Origin: Paramoeba atlantica | Taxonomy: Eukaryota; Discosea | Reading direction: 5' to 3' | DNA: 64,000 nt | Assembly (NCBI GenBank): GCA_977017575.1 | Contig: CDRNVI010000046.1 | Span: 124,001 to 188,000, forward strand | Part shown: one piece after another, positions 38,224 to 47,505 of the stretch | How positions within the stretch are numbered: the first letter of the stretch is position 1 | How the letters are laid out: each line of letters opens with the position of its first letter | Notes under the pieces: model-generated | Told to the model about the DNA's origin: nothing | The model's input: only the letters and a program-made list of their open reading frames with translations | Databases searched by the model: none | Made by a program: the position numbers and the translations under genes

Positions 38224-41046
38224 TCAATGCTTTTTCTCTTCACACATTCTGCTATATGGATCTGCAGGATTTTCTTTTGATGCAATATATTCTGCCTGTA
38301 CTGCAATTCCTTGACGATTCAAATATTTCAACAAACCATACAACTCCGAAGTAATGCCATCAGATCCTGACACTTTCCTATTGATCGCTGCTAAACAGGA
38401 TGTATTGTCAACAAATAAATCTACGCATGTATCTCGCTGAAAGTGATGCCCGTACTTCTCAAACGCCAAACGTACTGCCCGAGCTTCGGCTCGATTCACT
38501 TCGTACTTGAAACCCTCCGGCCAGGAGGCTCCGGTACATAAAACTTTCCCATAGTCGAGGTAAAGCACCGCCCCCCACCCGGTGGACGACGCATCGGTAA
38601 ATAGAACGTGCTGATGTGGTACTGTATCAGGGTGTCGGACCGGGTCCACTGGAGAACAATAGATCAAGGAATCGCGCCACTCGGTCAACTTCACTCGCAC
38701 TCGTAATGGTAAAGGTACGACAGTATCCAATAGGCAAGGATCGCGATTTAAATGATTGATTCGTCGTCGGACAATTTTCAAGAATAGATGATATTGGGGA
38801 ATCGGTATGCCCATGATTGCCGAAGCAAAAATGAGCCTCCCAACACCGGCCTCCAGCCCAGAGTATGTGGTATGCATGTAGTTATCATTCTGAAGTCTTC
38901 GCGTTATCTTGGGTCCCAATGCAACTTTCCCTGATCGGTGGTGATAATTGACTCCATTGAATGTGTAGTTCTGCAAAGGTGGCACCCCAAGCTCCTTAAA
39001 ACGGGCGTTAACTTGCTGCGCCCGTCGATCTATAAACGCGGCATATTCCTGTGTATTTTTGTCACTAGAAGCGTAACGAATGCCGTCGATATACACATCC
39101 AGACCATTGTGGGCAAACGCCGATTTCTTATTACAGTAAGCTGGATCTCCCGCTATTGTCGCGGTTAACGAGTGCATCAACTCAGGGGCACACCGGTGTC
39201 CCATCGGCATCACATTCATTTCATATACTTGCCCACTGCGGTCCAAAAATCTGAACTTCGCCCTACTTTCGGATGGAATCGCGACCTGAAAAAAACCGCA
39301 TGCCAGATCACGCTTTACCGCCGAGTCCTGTCGGGCTCGATGGAGATAATAGGCTGCATGTTTTACCGGTACTTGTGGCTCATAAACCTCCTTAATCCGC
39401 GCGTTGTCATCCCGGGTCCATGCTATAAACCGCCGGCGTTCTGTCTCGTCGTCAGCAGGCTCGACAACCGTGAATGGTATCACCCATTCCATCGTTGGGC
39501 GACGCTGTGCTTCCTCTGTGTTGACGTGTGACACAAATCCTGCGTCCACCAGCTGGGTTATATCCTTGTCGTGCAATAATGATTTACACGCCGGTGTTTT
39601 ACTCGGAGTGTTTGGTAACCGAGTTAAAATTTTCCATGTCTCCTGGAAGCGCTCACGTGCTTTTTGGTTCATTAACAGTTTAAGTCGCTCGACCTCCATC
39701 TGTGGAATATTTAGCTTCACATGCAAGGGCAACTTCCAATCCCCCTCCTGTGCCACCTTAGAGGTCCTCCTCGATCTCGTTATTGTGTGCTTTACCTTCT
39801 CGTGTGGTATATCTTCCAAAAACTTGCTAAAAATAACCTCGGGGCTCACAGTATCTGTAGTTTTGACGTGGCCTTCTGGGTACCAAGCGCCAAGGCGGTA
39901 GTGACTGGGTCCGCATTGTACCGCAGGAGGGACTCCAGGGATTGGTGCTTTGCGAGATGTTGCACCTCGTCGAGTCGGATTGTCCCGTTGGCTACCTCTG
40001 TGAAAAGGTGTGTGATTGCGCCCCTCTTCGCCGAATGCGTGCCGTACCCCGCCCCTAACCGCTCTCGAATGCGGGCGTCGACCTCCGTCACCGTTGATCT
40101 GGACATTGGCTGGTGCTGTCCCAACTGACTGATGTACGCGTGAAGGGTAGCGGTTCCGGGGCCCTCGATCACCGTGTACATGGAGGGTCGGTATGGGTTG
40201 AACCTGGAAGTCTTTGTTTTTCGCCCCCACCAAATCACTATTCTTAACGGCGTTAATTCGCGAAATTGTTCCTTCGTCAAACTTGCAGTCTCTGTCCACC
40301 GGCTGGCTGCTTTCCAACAAAGCATCAAGGTATGTCTTTCGCTGCATGGGAGATGGTGCCATAACTGGTTCAGTAACGTGGGTGTCAAAGGAGCCATCTG
40401 GCGTACTGGCTCCGTGGCCCCTTCTGCCATCAGTGATTTTACATAAAATTTTAGAGGATTCGTTTCCAGGCCTGCGAGGCTTAATATAGAAGCGAGGCTG
40501 CGTGCGTACGTGAGCTTGCCCTGTACTCTGATGTTCATCGTCGCCACAAAAGTTACTGCATGTATCGCGGTAATTTCGATTGCCTTCCAATTGCAAAAGG
40601 CGGTTAGTCTTTCCCACAACCTCGCCCTGCTTTTCCAGGTTGCGTTGCTCCACATCTCGGACATCCCATCTAGTGCTACACGGACCTCTTCCGTCACGTG
40701 AGTAATTCCCATTAATAACTTCATCAACTTCATCCTTACTGGCGTAGTATCCACACTTAACATTCCTCCGTACAAACTCCCAGATCTTATCAATCTCCCT
40801 TTCAAGTCGCCTGCACTTGGTACATTCACCGTCTGCTTTTCCGTTTGTAACCTTCTCTCCCTCCTCCTTTTCTTTGCAACTTGCATATTCGACACACTTT
40901 TCCCCTTGAATATAATAACACTGGCCGTTAGGGTGGGGCTTTTTCATAAGCTCTTGCTGCTCCCGGCAGGGCCAGCCACCCGCGAACGAAAATCCCGCTT
41001 TGGACAGTTTTTCCATACATGATCGGGTGAACGGCACCCAAAACAC
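38224..41046 (-). CDS. DIRS-8 RT-RNase H frame (overlaps YR)
   Basis: The frame is 940 codons. Clear RT-RNase H homology begins near 39,900 (PEVIFSKFLEDIPHEKV) and continues with LPLHVKLNIPQ, PFTVVEPADDETERRRFIAW, VKRDLACGFFQVAI and VMPMGHRCAPELMHS. RNase H follows with LFTDASSTGWGAVLYL, VNRAEARAVRLAF, DLFVDNTSCLAAI and NPADPYSR. The upstream 390 codons stay open across the whole YR gene in another frame. Overlap of the YR and RT genes is known in DIRS1-type elements, so this may be real, or RT may start downstream. Confidence 0.85.
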   Translation of the reverse strand: MFWVPFTRSCMEKLSKAGFSFAGGWPCREQQELMKKPHPNGQCYYIQGEKCVEYASCKEKEEGEKVTNGKADGECTKCRRLEREIDKIWEFVRRNVKCGYYASKDEVDEVINGNYSRDGRGPCSTRWDVRDVEQRNLEKQGEVVGKTNRLLQLEGNRNYRDTCSNFCGDDEHQSTGQAHVRTQPRFYIKPRRPGNESSKILCKITDGRRGHGASTPDGSFDTHVTEPVMAPSPMQRKTYLDALLESSQPVDRDCKFDEGTISRINAVKNSDLVGAKNKDFQVQPIPTLHVHGDRGPRNRYPSRVHQSVGTAPANVQINGDGGRRPHSRAVRGGVRHAFGEEGRNHTPFHRGSQRDNPTRRGATSRKAPIPGVPPAVQCGPSHYRLGAWYPEGHVKTTDTVSPEVIFSKFLEDIPHEKVKHTITRSRRTSKVAQEGDWKLPLHVKLNIPQMEVERLKLLMNQKARERFQETWKILTRLPNTPSKTPACKSLLHDKDITQLVDAGFVSHVNTEEAQRRPTMEWVIPFTVVEPADDETERRRFIAWTRDDNARIKEVYEPQVPVKHAAYYLHRARQDSAVKRDLACGFFQVAIPSESRAKFRFLDRSGQVYEMNVMPMGHRCAPELMHSLTATIAGDPAYCNKKSAFAHNGLDVYIDGIRYASSDKNTQEYAAFIDRRAQQVNARFKELGVPPLQNYTFNGVNYHHRSGKVALGPKITRRLQNDNYMHTTYSGLEAGVGRLIFASAIMGIPIPQYHLFLKIVRRRINHLNRDPCLLDTVVPLPLRVRVKLTEWRDSLIYCSPVDPVRHPDTVPHQHVLFTDASSTGWGAVLYLDYGKVLCTGASWPEGFKYEVNRAEARAVRLAFEKYGHHFQRDTCVDLFVDNTSCLAAINRKVSGSDGITSELYGLLKYLNRQGIAVQAEYIASKENPADPYSRMCEEKKH
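39846..40895 (-). CDS. DIRS-8 tyrosine recombinase
   Basis: The protein is about 349 aa. Its amino half (RARLWERLTAFCNWKAIEI, TYARSLASILSLAG) resembles the SAM-like core-binding part of phage-type integrases. The carboxy half has WWGRKTKTSRFNPYRPSMY, GTHSAKRGAITHLF and AKHQSLESLLRY, which fit the H-x-x-R, H and catalytic Y of the family. It would join the circular DNA copy to the target at the short core seen at the element borders. It lies between gag and RT, as in DIRS1-type elements. Confidence 0.88.
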   Translation of the reverse strand: MSNMQVAKKRRRERRLQTEKQTVNVPSAGDLKGRLIRSGSLYGGMLSVDTTPVRMKLMKLLMGITHVTEEVRVALDGMSEMWSNATWKSRARLWERLTAFCNWKAIEITAIHAVTFVATMNIRVQGKLTYARSLASILSLAGLETNPLKFYVKSLMAEGATEPVRQMAPLTPTLLNQLWHHLPCSERHTLMLCWKAASRWTETASLTKEQFRELTPLRIVIWWGRKTKTSRFNPYRPSMYTVIEGPGTATLHAYISQLGQHQPMSRSTVTEVDARIRERLGAGYGTHSAKRGAITHLFTEVANGTIRLDEVQHLAKHQSLESLLRYNADPVTTALALGTQKATSKLQIL

Positions 41047-42137
41047 AGCATTCCCGGTCTTCGGTATGGCGCAGGCGCGCGAGCTGGTGTGACGTGCGGA
41101 GTAAAATAACGCTGCGATCCTTGAGGTACATACGTGGCGTATGCTCGAGATAAACGTTTTTCTCTTTCGGCCAGCTGATCACTCACGTGGTGGTAAAATT
41201 TATCGTTGGGACGCACGTCTTTTTGCATTTTCTCATGTACTAGCTCCACGTCCACGCGACGCGCACGCCAGTACGCGTCACGTAGCGATTGGATAATTGC
41301 TCGGCCCATCTCAAGAAAAGTACTCTGGTTCCACCCGGGCGTTTGTCGAGCCAGAATAATCCACTTGCAGAAAATTCCATTAAAATTACGCTCTTGCTGT
41401 TTTACGAAAGTACGATCTTGGAAGTACTGGTTAACTCGTAATCCAAACTCAGGTGCATCACGCAGTTCACGTATTAAATCCCTCGTTCGAAACCCACCCT
41501 CATCGAGAGACATAATCCACGGCTCAAATGTAATGGGCTCATAGGGATCCAGGGCGTTCGGGTCGAGAACCAACGGGGATGCATCTGTCGAAAATATCAC
41601 TTCCGCAGGTTCCTCATTAACACGAGTTTCATCGAGCGCGTTCATTTGCCGTACAGGTCGGCGCCCTTGTGTCGGTAACATCGCAGAGGGTACAGTTGGT
41701 TGAGTTCCTGGCGTGGTCGAAGGTTGTGTCGGATCTCCTGCTGTCTGTGGCCCCCCCTGGGCTGTCCCTCCCCTCGTCTCGGTCTGTGGAACCTCCCCTG
41801 GAAAATGGTGGATTTTTACCTGATAATAATTCAGTTCCGCATGAGGAAAAGGATACTCTTTCGTGGGTTCATCTTCCCACACGGCCCATAACTCCAAACC
41901 TTCCTGACGAACTTTTCCGTACACTGCTTTTATTGATTCATTGGGCTCGTCCTTGCGGCGAAAAAAAGCTTGCACTGACACCGCCGGCTTGTCGGCCGGT
42001 GCCAAAAGAAGTCTCTCCCGGATCACTGCACATACATTGGTCAGATCGTGCGTCGTAAGCGGCTCGGTAGGCGCGAGCGGCTCCGTCACAGGAGAGGAAC
42101 GTCGGGAGCTCCGTAAGCTCCGCGTCGAAGGATTCAT
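40944..42137 (-). CDS. DIRS-8 gag-like protein with CCHC knuckle
   Basis: The first ATG is at about 42,137, just inside the A1 repeat; the open frame extends a few codons upstream. The protein is about 397 aa. It has a central conserved segment (DPYEPITFEPWIMSLDEG, then RTRDLIRELRDAPEFGLRVN) found in the gags of DIRS-1, 4 and 10. It also has an AARxxPGW/RxAYWRARRV-type helical region and one zinc knuckle CFGCRSPDHVWKNC near the end. The role is presumed to be packaging of element RNA. Confidence 0.85.
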   Translation of the reverse strand: MNPSTRSLRSSRRSSPVTEPLAPTEPLTTHDLTNVCAVIRERLLLAPADKPAVSVQAFFRRKDEPNESIKAVYGKVRQEGLELWAVWEDEPTKEYPFPHAELNYYQVKIHHFPGEVPQTETRGGTAQGGPQTAGDPTQPSTTPGTQPTVPSAMLPTQGRRPVRQMNALDETRVNEEPAEVIFSTDASPLVLDPNALDPYEPITFEPWIMSLDEGGFRTRDLIRELRDAPEFGLRVNQYFQDRTFVKQQERNFNGIFCKWIILARQTPGWNQSTFLEMGRAIIQSLRDAYWRARRVDVELVHEKMQKDVRPNDKFYHHVSDQLAEREKRLSRAYATYVPQGSQRYFTPHVTPARAPAPYRRPGMLCFGCRSPDHVWKNCPKRDFRSRVAGPAGSSKSL

Positions 42138-42378
42138 AGTTGCGAGTTCTGATCGCAACTTTCCTTTTGCGAAAATAGAGAAAAGCTACTAGTGTAATAA
42201 TAAAGTATAGTACTGTATAATTGATAATCTACAAATATACATGGTTCCCCCCAGAGGGGGCAATGTCACACTGAAATCAGATCATAATATTAAATATCAT
42301 GTGCCCCGTAGGGCCACGGTCAGATCTCATACAGAATCAAAAGTATCTTCTTTGATCAATTCTTTCCGTAAACTATAA

Positions 42379-45300
42379 TAAGGAAAGGTCTTACAATAAG
42401 GAAAGGTCTTACAATAAGGAAAGGTCTTACAATAAGGAAAGGTCTTACAATAAGGAAAGGTCTTACAATAAGGAAAGGTCTTACAATAAGGAAAGGTCTT
42501 ACAATAAGGAAAGGTCTTACAATAAGGAAAGGTCTTACAATAAGGAAAGGTCTTACAATAAGGAAAGGTCTTACAATAAGGAAAGGTCTTACAATAAGGA
42601 AAGGTCTTACAATAAGGAAAGGTCTTACAATAAGGAAAGGTCTTACAATAAGGAAAGGTCTTACAATAAGGAAAGGTCTTACAATAAGGAAAGGTCTTAC
42701 AATAAGGAAAGGTCTTACAATAAGGAAAGGTCTTACAATAAGGAAAGGTCTTACAATAAGGAAAGGTCTTACAATAAGGAAAGGTCTTACAATAAGGAAA
42801 GGTCTTACAATAAGGAAAGGTCTTACAATAAGGAAAGGTCTTACAATAAGGAAAGGTCTTACAATAAGGAAAGGTCTTACAATAAGGAAAGGTCTTACAA
42901 TAAGGAAAGGTCTTACAATAAGGAAAGGTCTTACAATAAGGAAAGGTCTTACAATAAGGAAAGGTCTTACAATAAGGAAAGGTCTTACAATAAGGAAAGG
43001 TCTTACAATAAGGAAAGGTCTTACAATAAGGAAAGGTCTTACAATAAGGAAAGGTCTTACAATAAGGAAAGGTCTTACAATAAGGAAAGGTCTTACAATA
43101 AGGAAAGGTCTTACAATAAGGAAAGGTCTTACAATAAGGAAAGGTCTTACAATAAGGAAAGGTCTTACAATAAGGAAAGGTCTTACAATAAGGAAAGGTC
43201 TTACAATAAGGAAAGGTCTTACAATAAGGAAAGGTCTTACAATAAGGAAAGGTCTTACAATAAGGAAAGGTCTTACAATAAGGAAAGGTCTTACAATAAG
43301 GAAAGGTCTTACAATAAGGAAAGGTCTTACAATAAGGAAAGGTCTTACAATAAGGAAAGGTCTTACAATAAGGAAAGGTCTTACAATAAGGAAAGGTCTT
43401 ACAATAAGGAAAGGTCTTACAATAAGGAAAGGTCTTACAATAAGGAAAGGTCTTACAATAAGGAAAGGTCTTACAATAAGGAAAGGTCTTACAATAAGGA
43501 AAGGTCTTACAATAAGGAAAGGTCTTACAATAAGGAAAGGTCTTACAATAAGGAAAGGTCTTACAATAAGGAAAGGTCTTACAATAAGGAAAGGTCTTAC
43601 AATAAGGAAAGGTCTTACAATAAGGAAAGGTCTTACAATAAGGAAAGGTCTTACAATAAGGAAAGGTCTTACAATAAGGAAAGGTCTTACAATAAGGAAA
43701 GGTCTTACAATAAGGAAAGGTCTTACAATAAGGAAAGGTCTTACAATAAGGAAAGGTCTTACAATAAGGAAAGGTCTTACAATAAGGAAAGGTCTTACAA
43801 TAAGGAAAGGTCTTACAATAAGGAAAGGTCTTACAATAAGGAAAGGTCTTACAATAAGGAAAGGTCTTACAATAAGGAAAGGTCTTACAATAAGGAAAGG
43901 TCTTACAATAAGGAAAGGTCTTACAATAAGGAAAGGTCTTACAATAAGGAAAGGTCTTACAATAAGGAAAGGTCTTACAATAAGGAAAGGTCTTACAATA
44001 AGGAAAGGTCTTACAATAAGGAAAGGTCTTTACAATAAGGAAAGGTCTTACAATAAGGAAAGGTCTTACAATAAGGAAAGGTCTTACAATAAGGAAAGGT
44101 CTTACAATAAGGAAAGGTCTTACAATAAGGAAAGGTCTTACAATAAGGAAAGGTCTTACAATAAGGAAAGGTCTTACAATAAGGAAAGGTCTTACAATAA
44201 GGAAAGGTCTTACAATAAGGAAAGGTCTTACAATAAGGAAAGGTCTTACAATAAGGAAAGGTCTTACAATAAGGAAAGGTCTTACAATAAGGAAAGGTCT
44301 TACAATAAGGAAAGGTCTTACAATAAGGAAAGGTCTTACAATAAGGAAAGGTCTTACAATAAGGAAAGGTCTTACAATAAGGAAAGGTCTTACAATAAGG
44401 AAAGGTCTTACAATAAGGAAAGGTCTTACAATAAGGAAAGGTCTTACAATAAGGAAAGGTCTTACAATAAGGAAAGGTCTTACAATAAGGAAAGGTCTTA
44501 CAATAAGGAAAGGTCTTACAATAAGGAAAGGTCTTACAATAAGGAAAGGTCTTACAATAAGGAAAGGTCTTACAATAAGGAAAGGTCTTACAATAAGGAA
44601 AGGTCTTACAATAAGGAAAGGTCTTACAATAAGGAAAGGTCTTACAATAAGGAAAGGTCTTACAATAAGGAAAGGTCTTACAATAAGGAAAGGTCTTACA
44701 ATAAGGAAAGGTCTTACAATAAGGAAAGGTCTTACAATAAGGAAAGGTCTTACAATAAGGAAAGGTCTTACAATAAGGAAAGGTCTTACAATAAGGAAAG
44801 GTCTTACAATAAGGAAAGGTCTTACAATAAGGAAAGGTCTTACAATAAGGAAAGGTTTACAATAAGGAAAGGTCTTACAATAAGGAAAGGTCTTACAATA
44901 AGGAAAGGTCTTACAATAAGGAAAGGTCTTACAATAAGGAAAGGTCTTACAATAAGGAAAGGTCTTACAATAAGGAAAGGTCTTACAATAAGGAAAGGTC
45001 TTACAATAAGGAAAGGTCTTACAATAAGGAAAGGTCTTACAATAAGGAAAGGTCTTACAATAAGGAAAGGTCTTACAATAAGGAAAGGTCTTACAATAAG
45101 GAAAGGTCTTACAATAAGGAAAGGTCTTACAATAAGGAAAGGTCTTACAATAAGGAAAGGTCTTACAATAAGGAAAGGTCTTACAATAAGGAAAGGTCTT
45201 ACAATAAGGAAAGGTCTTACAATAAGGAAAGGTCTTACAATAAGGAAAGGTCTTACAATAAGGAAAGGTCTTACAATAAGGAAAGGTCTTACAATAAGGA

Positions 45301-46598
45301 AAGGTCTTACAATAAGGAAAGGTCTTACAATAAGGAAAGGTCTTACAATAAGGAAAGGTCTTACAATAAGGAAAGGTCTTACAATAAGGAAAGGTCTTAC
45401 AATAAGGAAAGGTCTTACAATAAGGAAAGGTCTTACAATAAGGAAAGGTCTTACAATAAGGAAAGGTCTTACAATAAGGAAAGGTCTTACAATAAGGAAA
45501 GGTCTTACAATAAGGAAAGGTCTTACAATAAGGAAAGGTCTTACAATAAGGAAAGGTCTTACAATAAGGAAAGGTCTTACAATAAGGAAAGGTCTTACAA
45601 TAAGGAAAGGTCTTACAATAAGGAAAGGTCTTACAATAAGGAAAGGTCTTACAATAAGGAAAGGTCTTACAATAAGGAAAGGTCTTACAATAAGGAAAGG
45701 TCTTACAATAAGGAAAGGTCTTACAATAAGGAAAGGTCTTACAATAAGGAAAGGTCTTACAATAAGGAAAGGTCTTACAATAAGGAAAGGTCTTACAATA
45801 AGGAAAGGTCTTACAATAAGGAAAGGTCTTACAATAAGGAAAGGTCTTACAATAAGGAAAGGTCTTACAATAAGGAAAGGTCTTACAATAAGGAAAGGTC
45901 TTACAATAAGGAAAGGTCTTACAATAAGGAAAGGTCTTACAATAAGGAAAGGTCTTACAATAAGGAAAGGTCTTACAATAAGGAAAGGTCTTACAATAAG
46001 GAAAGGTCTTACAATAAGGAAAGGTCTTACAATAAGGAAAGGTCTTACAATAAGGAAAGGTCTTACAATAAGGAAAGGTCTTACAATAAGGAAAGGTCTT
46101 ACAATAAGGAAAGGTCTTACAATAAGGAAAGGTCTTACAATAAGGAAAGGTCTTACAATAAGGAAAGGTCTTACAATAAGGAAAGGTCTTACAATAAGGA
46201 AAGGTCTTACAATAAGGAAAGGTCTTACAATAAGGAAAGGTCTTACAATAAGGAAAGGTCTTACAATAAGGAAAGGTCTTACAATAAGGAAAGGTCTTAC
46301 AATAAGGAAAGGTCTTACAATAAGGAAAGGTCTTACAATAAGGAAAGGTCTTACAATAAGGAAAGGTCTTACAATAAGGAAAGGTCTTACAATAAGGAAA
46401 GGTCTTACAATAAGGAAAGGTCTTACAATAAGGAAAGGTCTTACAATAAGGAAAGGTCTTACAATAAGGAAAGGTCTTACAATAAGGAAAGGTCTTACAA
46501 TAAGGAAAGGTCTTACAATAAGGAAAGGTCTTACAATAAGGAAAGGTCTTACAATAAGGAAAGGTCTTACAATAAGGAAAGGTCTTACAATAAGGAAA
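42379..46598 (-). repeat. 18-bp satellite, right block (5' end of APE-1)
   Basis: About 234 copies of the same 18-bp unit. One unit near 44,033 has an extra T and one near 44,855 lacks two bases. The block ends at GTTGAGTTC (46,599-46,607), the right target duplication of APE-1. Confidence 0.95.
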
Positions 46599-46608
46599 GT
46601 TGAGTTCA

Positions 46609-47150
46609 AGCTGAAAGGAGGTTTGGGCGCTCGAGGCCAGAAATCACAACCTGCGGATAAGAAACCAACACGCTTCGCGCAGACAAGTCCTCATGGCACG
46701 TTTCCCGTAGCTTTCCGTGAGCGCGAAGATTACTCATCCGGAAGTTGACGAAACCCAGCCGAGCTGAAAGGAGGTTTGGGCGCTCGAGGCCAGAAATCAC
46801 AACCTGCGGATAAGACACCAACACGCTTCGCGCAGACAAGTCCTCATGGCACGTTTCCCGTAGCTTTCCGTGAGCGCGAAGATTACTCATCCGGAAGTTG
46901 ACGAAACCCAGCCGAGCTGAAAGGAGGTTTGGGCGCTCGAGGCCAGAAATCACAACCTGCGGATAAGAAACCAACACGCTTCGCGCAGACAAGTCCTCAT
47001 GGCACGTTTCCCGTAGCTTTCCGTGAGCGCGAAGATTACTCATCCGGAAGTTGACGAAACCAAGCCGAGCTGAAAGGAGGTTTGGGCGCTCGAGGCCAGA
47101 AATCACAACCTGCGGATAAGACACCAACACGCTTCGCGCAGACAAGTCCT
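46609..47150 (-). repeat. 153-bp tandem array, right block
   Basis: About 3.5 units, continuing the left block. It starts with the AGCTGAA duplication of RLE-8 and ends within a unit at 47,150, where RLE-5 resumes. The same 51-codon frame is open on the minus strand. Confidence 0.9.
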
Positions 47151-47505
47151 TTTGAAGCAAAAGCACTTTTTCCAAGCGTCTCGCAAAGCCATTGAAGAGC
47201 AATCCAAAACCAATAACGCTCCGGTGGTAATAGCGGGATCCAAGCGAAACAGGGCTCTGAACGAACGTGACAGCCAGAAGAATGATACTTCCAAGCGATT
47301 AGTCATGAAAGCAATACGATCTGAATAAAAACGATTTGCAACCGAGCTGAGAAAGGACATGCGCCTCAAAGAACTAATGGAGCGAGGATCCGCATCATTT
47401 CACCACCTGTAATCAACCAGCAACTACATCAATCCGTACCTCTTCCGTTTCTGTATAATGATGCGCCTGGGAATAGTGCCAGAAATCAACGTCTTCTCTC
47501 CCCTG
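47151..47505 (+). pseudogene. RLE-5 ORF, decayed fifth piece
   Basis: It resumes at TTTGAAG with LKQKHFFQASRKAIEEQSKT and then drifts through several frames, with recognisable STSNYINPYLFRF and IMMRLGI (compare STNNYVNPYLFRYTLMMRLGI of RLE-14). In-frame stops and shifts are evident around 47,200-47,410. The zinc fingers and endonuclease are missing. Confidence 0.7.

Larger units (their letters stand above)
37367..42378 (-). mobile_element. DIRS-8: whole-looking DIRS-like element in the 18-bp satellite
   Basis: This 5.0 kb element has the full architecture A1 (42155-42376), gag, YR, RT-RNase H, B1 (37823-38032), A2 (37601-37822), B2 (37367-37576). A1 and A2 (222 bp) and B1 and B2 (210 bp) look identical. 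Both borders share AA with the satellite (37367-37368 and 42377-42378), as does the A2/B1 junction. There is no target duplication. All three genes are open and I see no break, so it looks whole and very young. It is the PAT/Kangaroo type of DIRS by its split direct repeats, with a DIRS1-like gene order in which YR precedes RT. Confidence 0.92.
28301..46598 (-). mobile_element. APE-1: APE-type LINE (I superfamily) with a giant 18-bp repeat 5' region
   Basis: The target duplication GTTGAGTTC is at 28292-28300 and 46599-46607. On the minus strand the element has about 8.5 kb of 18-bp repeats (interrupted by DIRS-8), a few unique bases, one ORF (28838-33043), a 537-bp 3' UTR and a (TTA)n tail (28,301-28,322). 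The tail and the RNase H domain suit the I/Ingi group of LINEs. The duplication brackets both the gene and the satellite, so they arrived together or the satellite grew afterwards from the 5' UTR. The ORF is open and all features look young. Confidence 0.8.
25542..47150 (-). mobile_element. Retroposon M: 153-bp tandem repeats with 3' poly(A), containing RLE-8, APE-1 and DIRS-8
   Basis: It is flanked by TTTGAAG (25535-25541 and 47151-47157) inside RLE-5. Without the later insertion (28038-46608) it consists of about 18 copies of a 153-bp unit followed, on the minus strand, by about 65 bp of unique 3' sequence with a TCGATAAG/CTTATCGA stem (25,750-25,790). After that come poly(A) at 25,730-25,741, about 50 bp, a second poly(A) at 25,663-25,677, and 120 bp partly of antisense DIRS RT. 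The 5' end stops inside a repeat unit, like a truncated LINE-mobilised RNA. I infer retroposition of a tandem-repeat transcript. The source is unknown. Confidence 0.55.
13077..47505 (+). mobile_element. RLE-5: group B RLE LINE split into five pieces over 34 kb
   Basis: The pieces are 13077-14785, 15705-16023, 17543-18109, 25305-25541 and 47151-47505. Each junction restores the next residue of the same protein. For example DDEES continues with STALCHML across T1, AIDYK with NAYNT across T2, FRRLRL with MGPSNLSL across RLE-7, and GLTPSCLK with QKHFFQASRKAIEE across retroposon M. The interrupting elements carry target duplications of AGGAATCC, TAA, CGACTCAT and TTTGAAG. One LINE therefore took at least four independent hits. 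It decays toward its 3' end, and coding similarity stops near 47,505 before the zinc fingers. Confidence 0.85.

Noticed and set aside
38005-38354. Plus-strand 90-codon frames beside B1 of DIRS-8
   Set aside because: They overlap the end of the DIRS-8 RNase H gene and its spacer, with no independent support.
37367-42378. LTR retrotransposon (gypsy-like)
   Set aside because: RT-RNase H is related, but there are no LTRs, protease or DDE integrase and no target duplication. The tyrosine recombinase and split direct repeats identify a DIRS-like element.
33055-46598. CRISPR array or telomere
   Set aside because: The repeats are head to tail with no spacers and no associated genes, the unit is not a telomeric type, and the array is internal, bracketed by a LINE duplication.
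44840-46609. 589-codon frame of FLIVRP repeats and the 89-codon YCKTFP frame at 37,110
   Set aside because: These are translations of the 18-bp satellite. Its period is a multiple of three, so two frames are automatically open. They are not genes.
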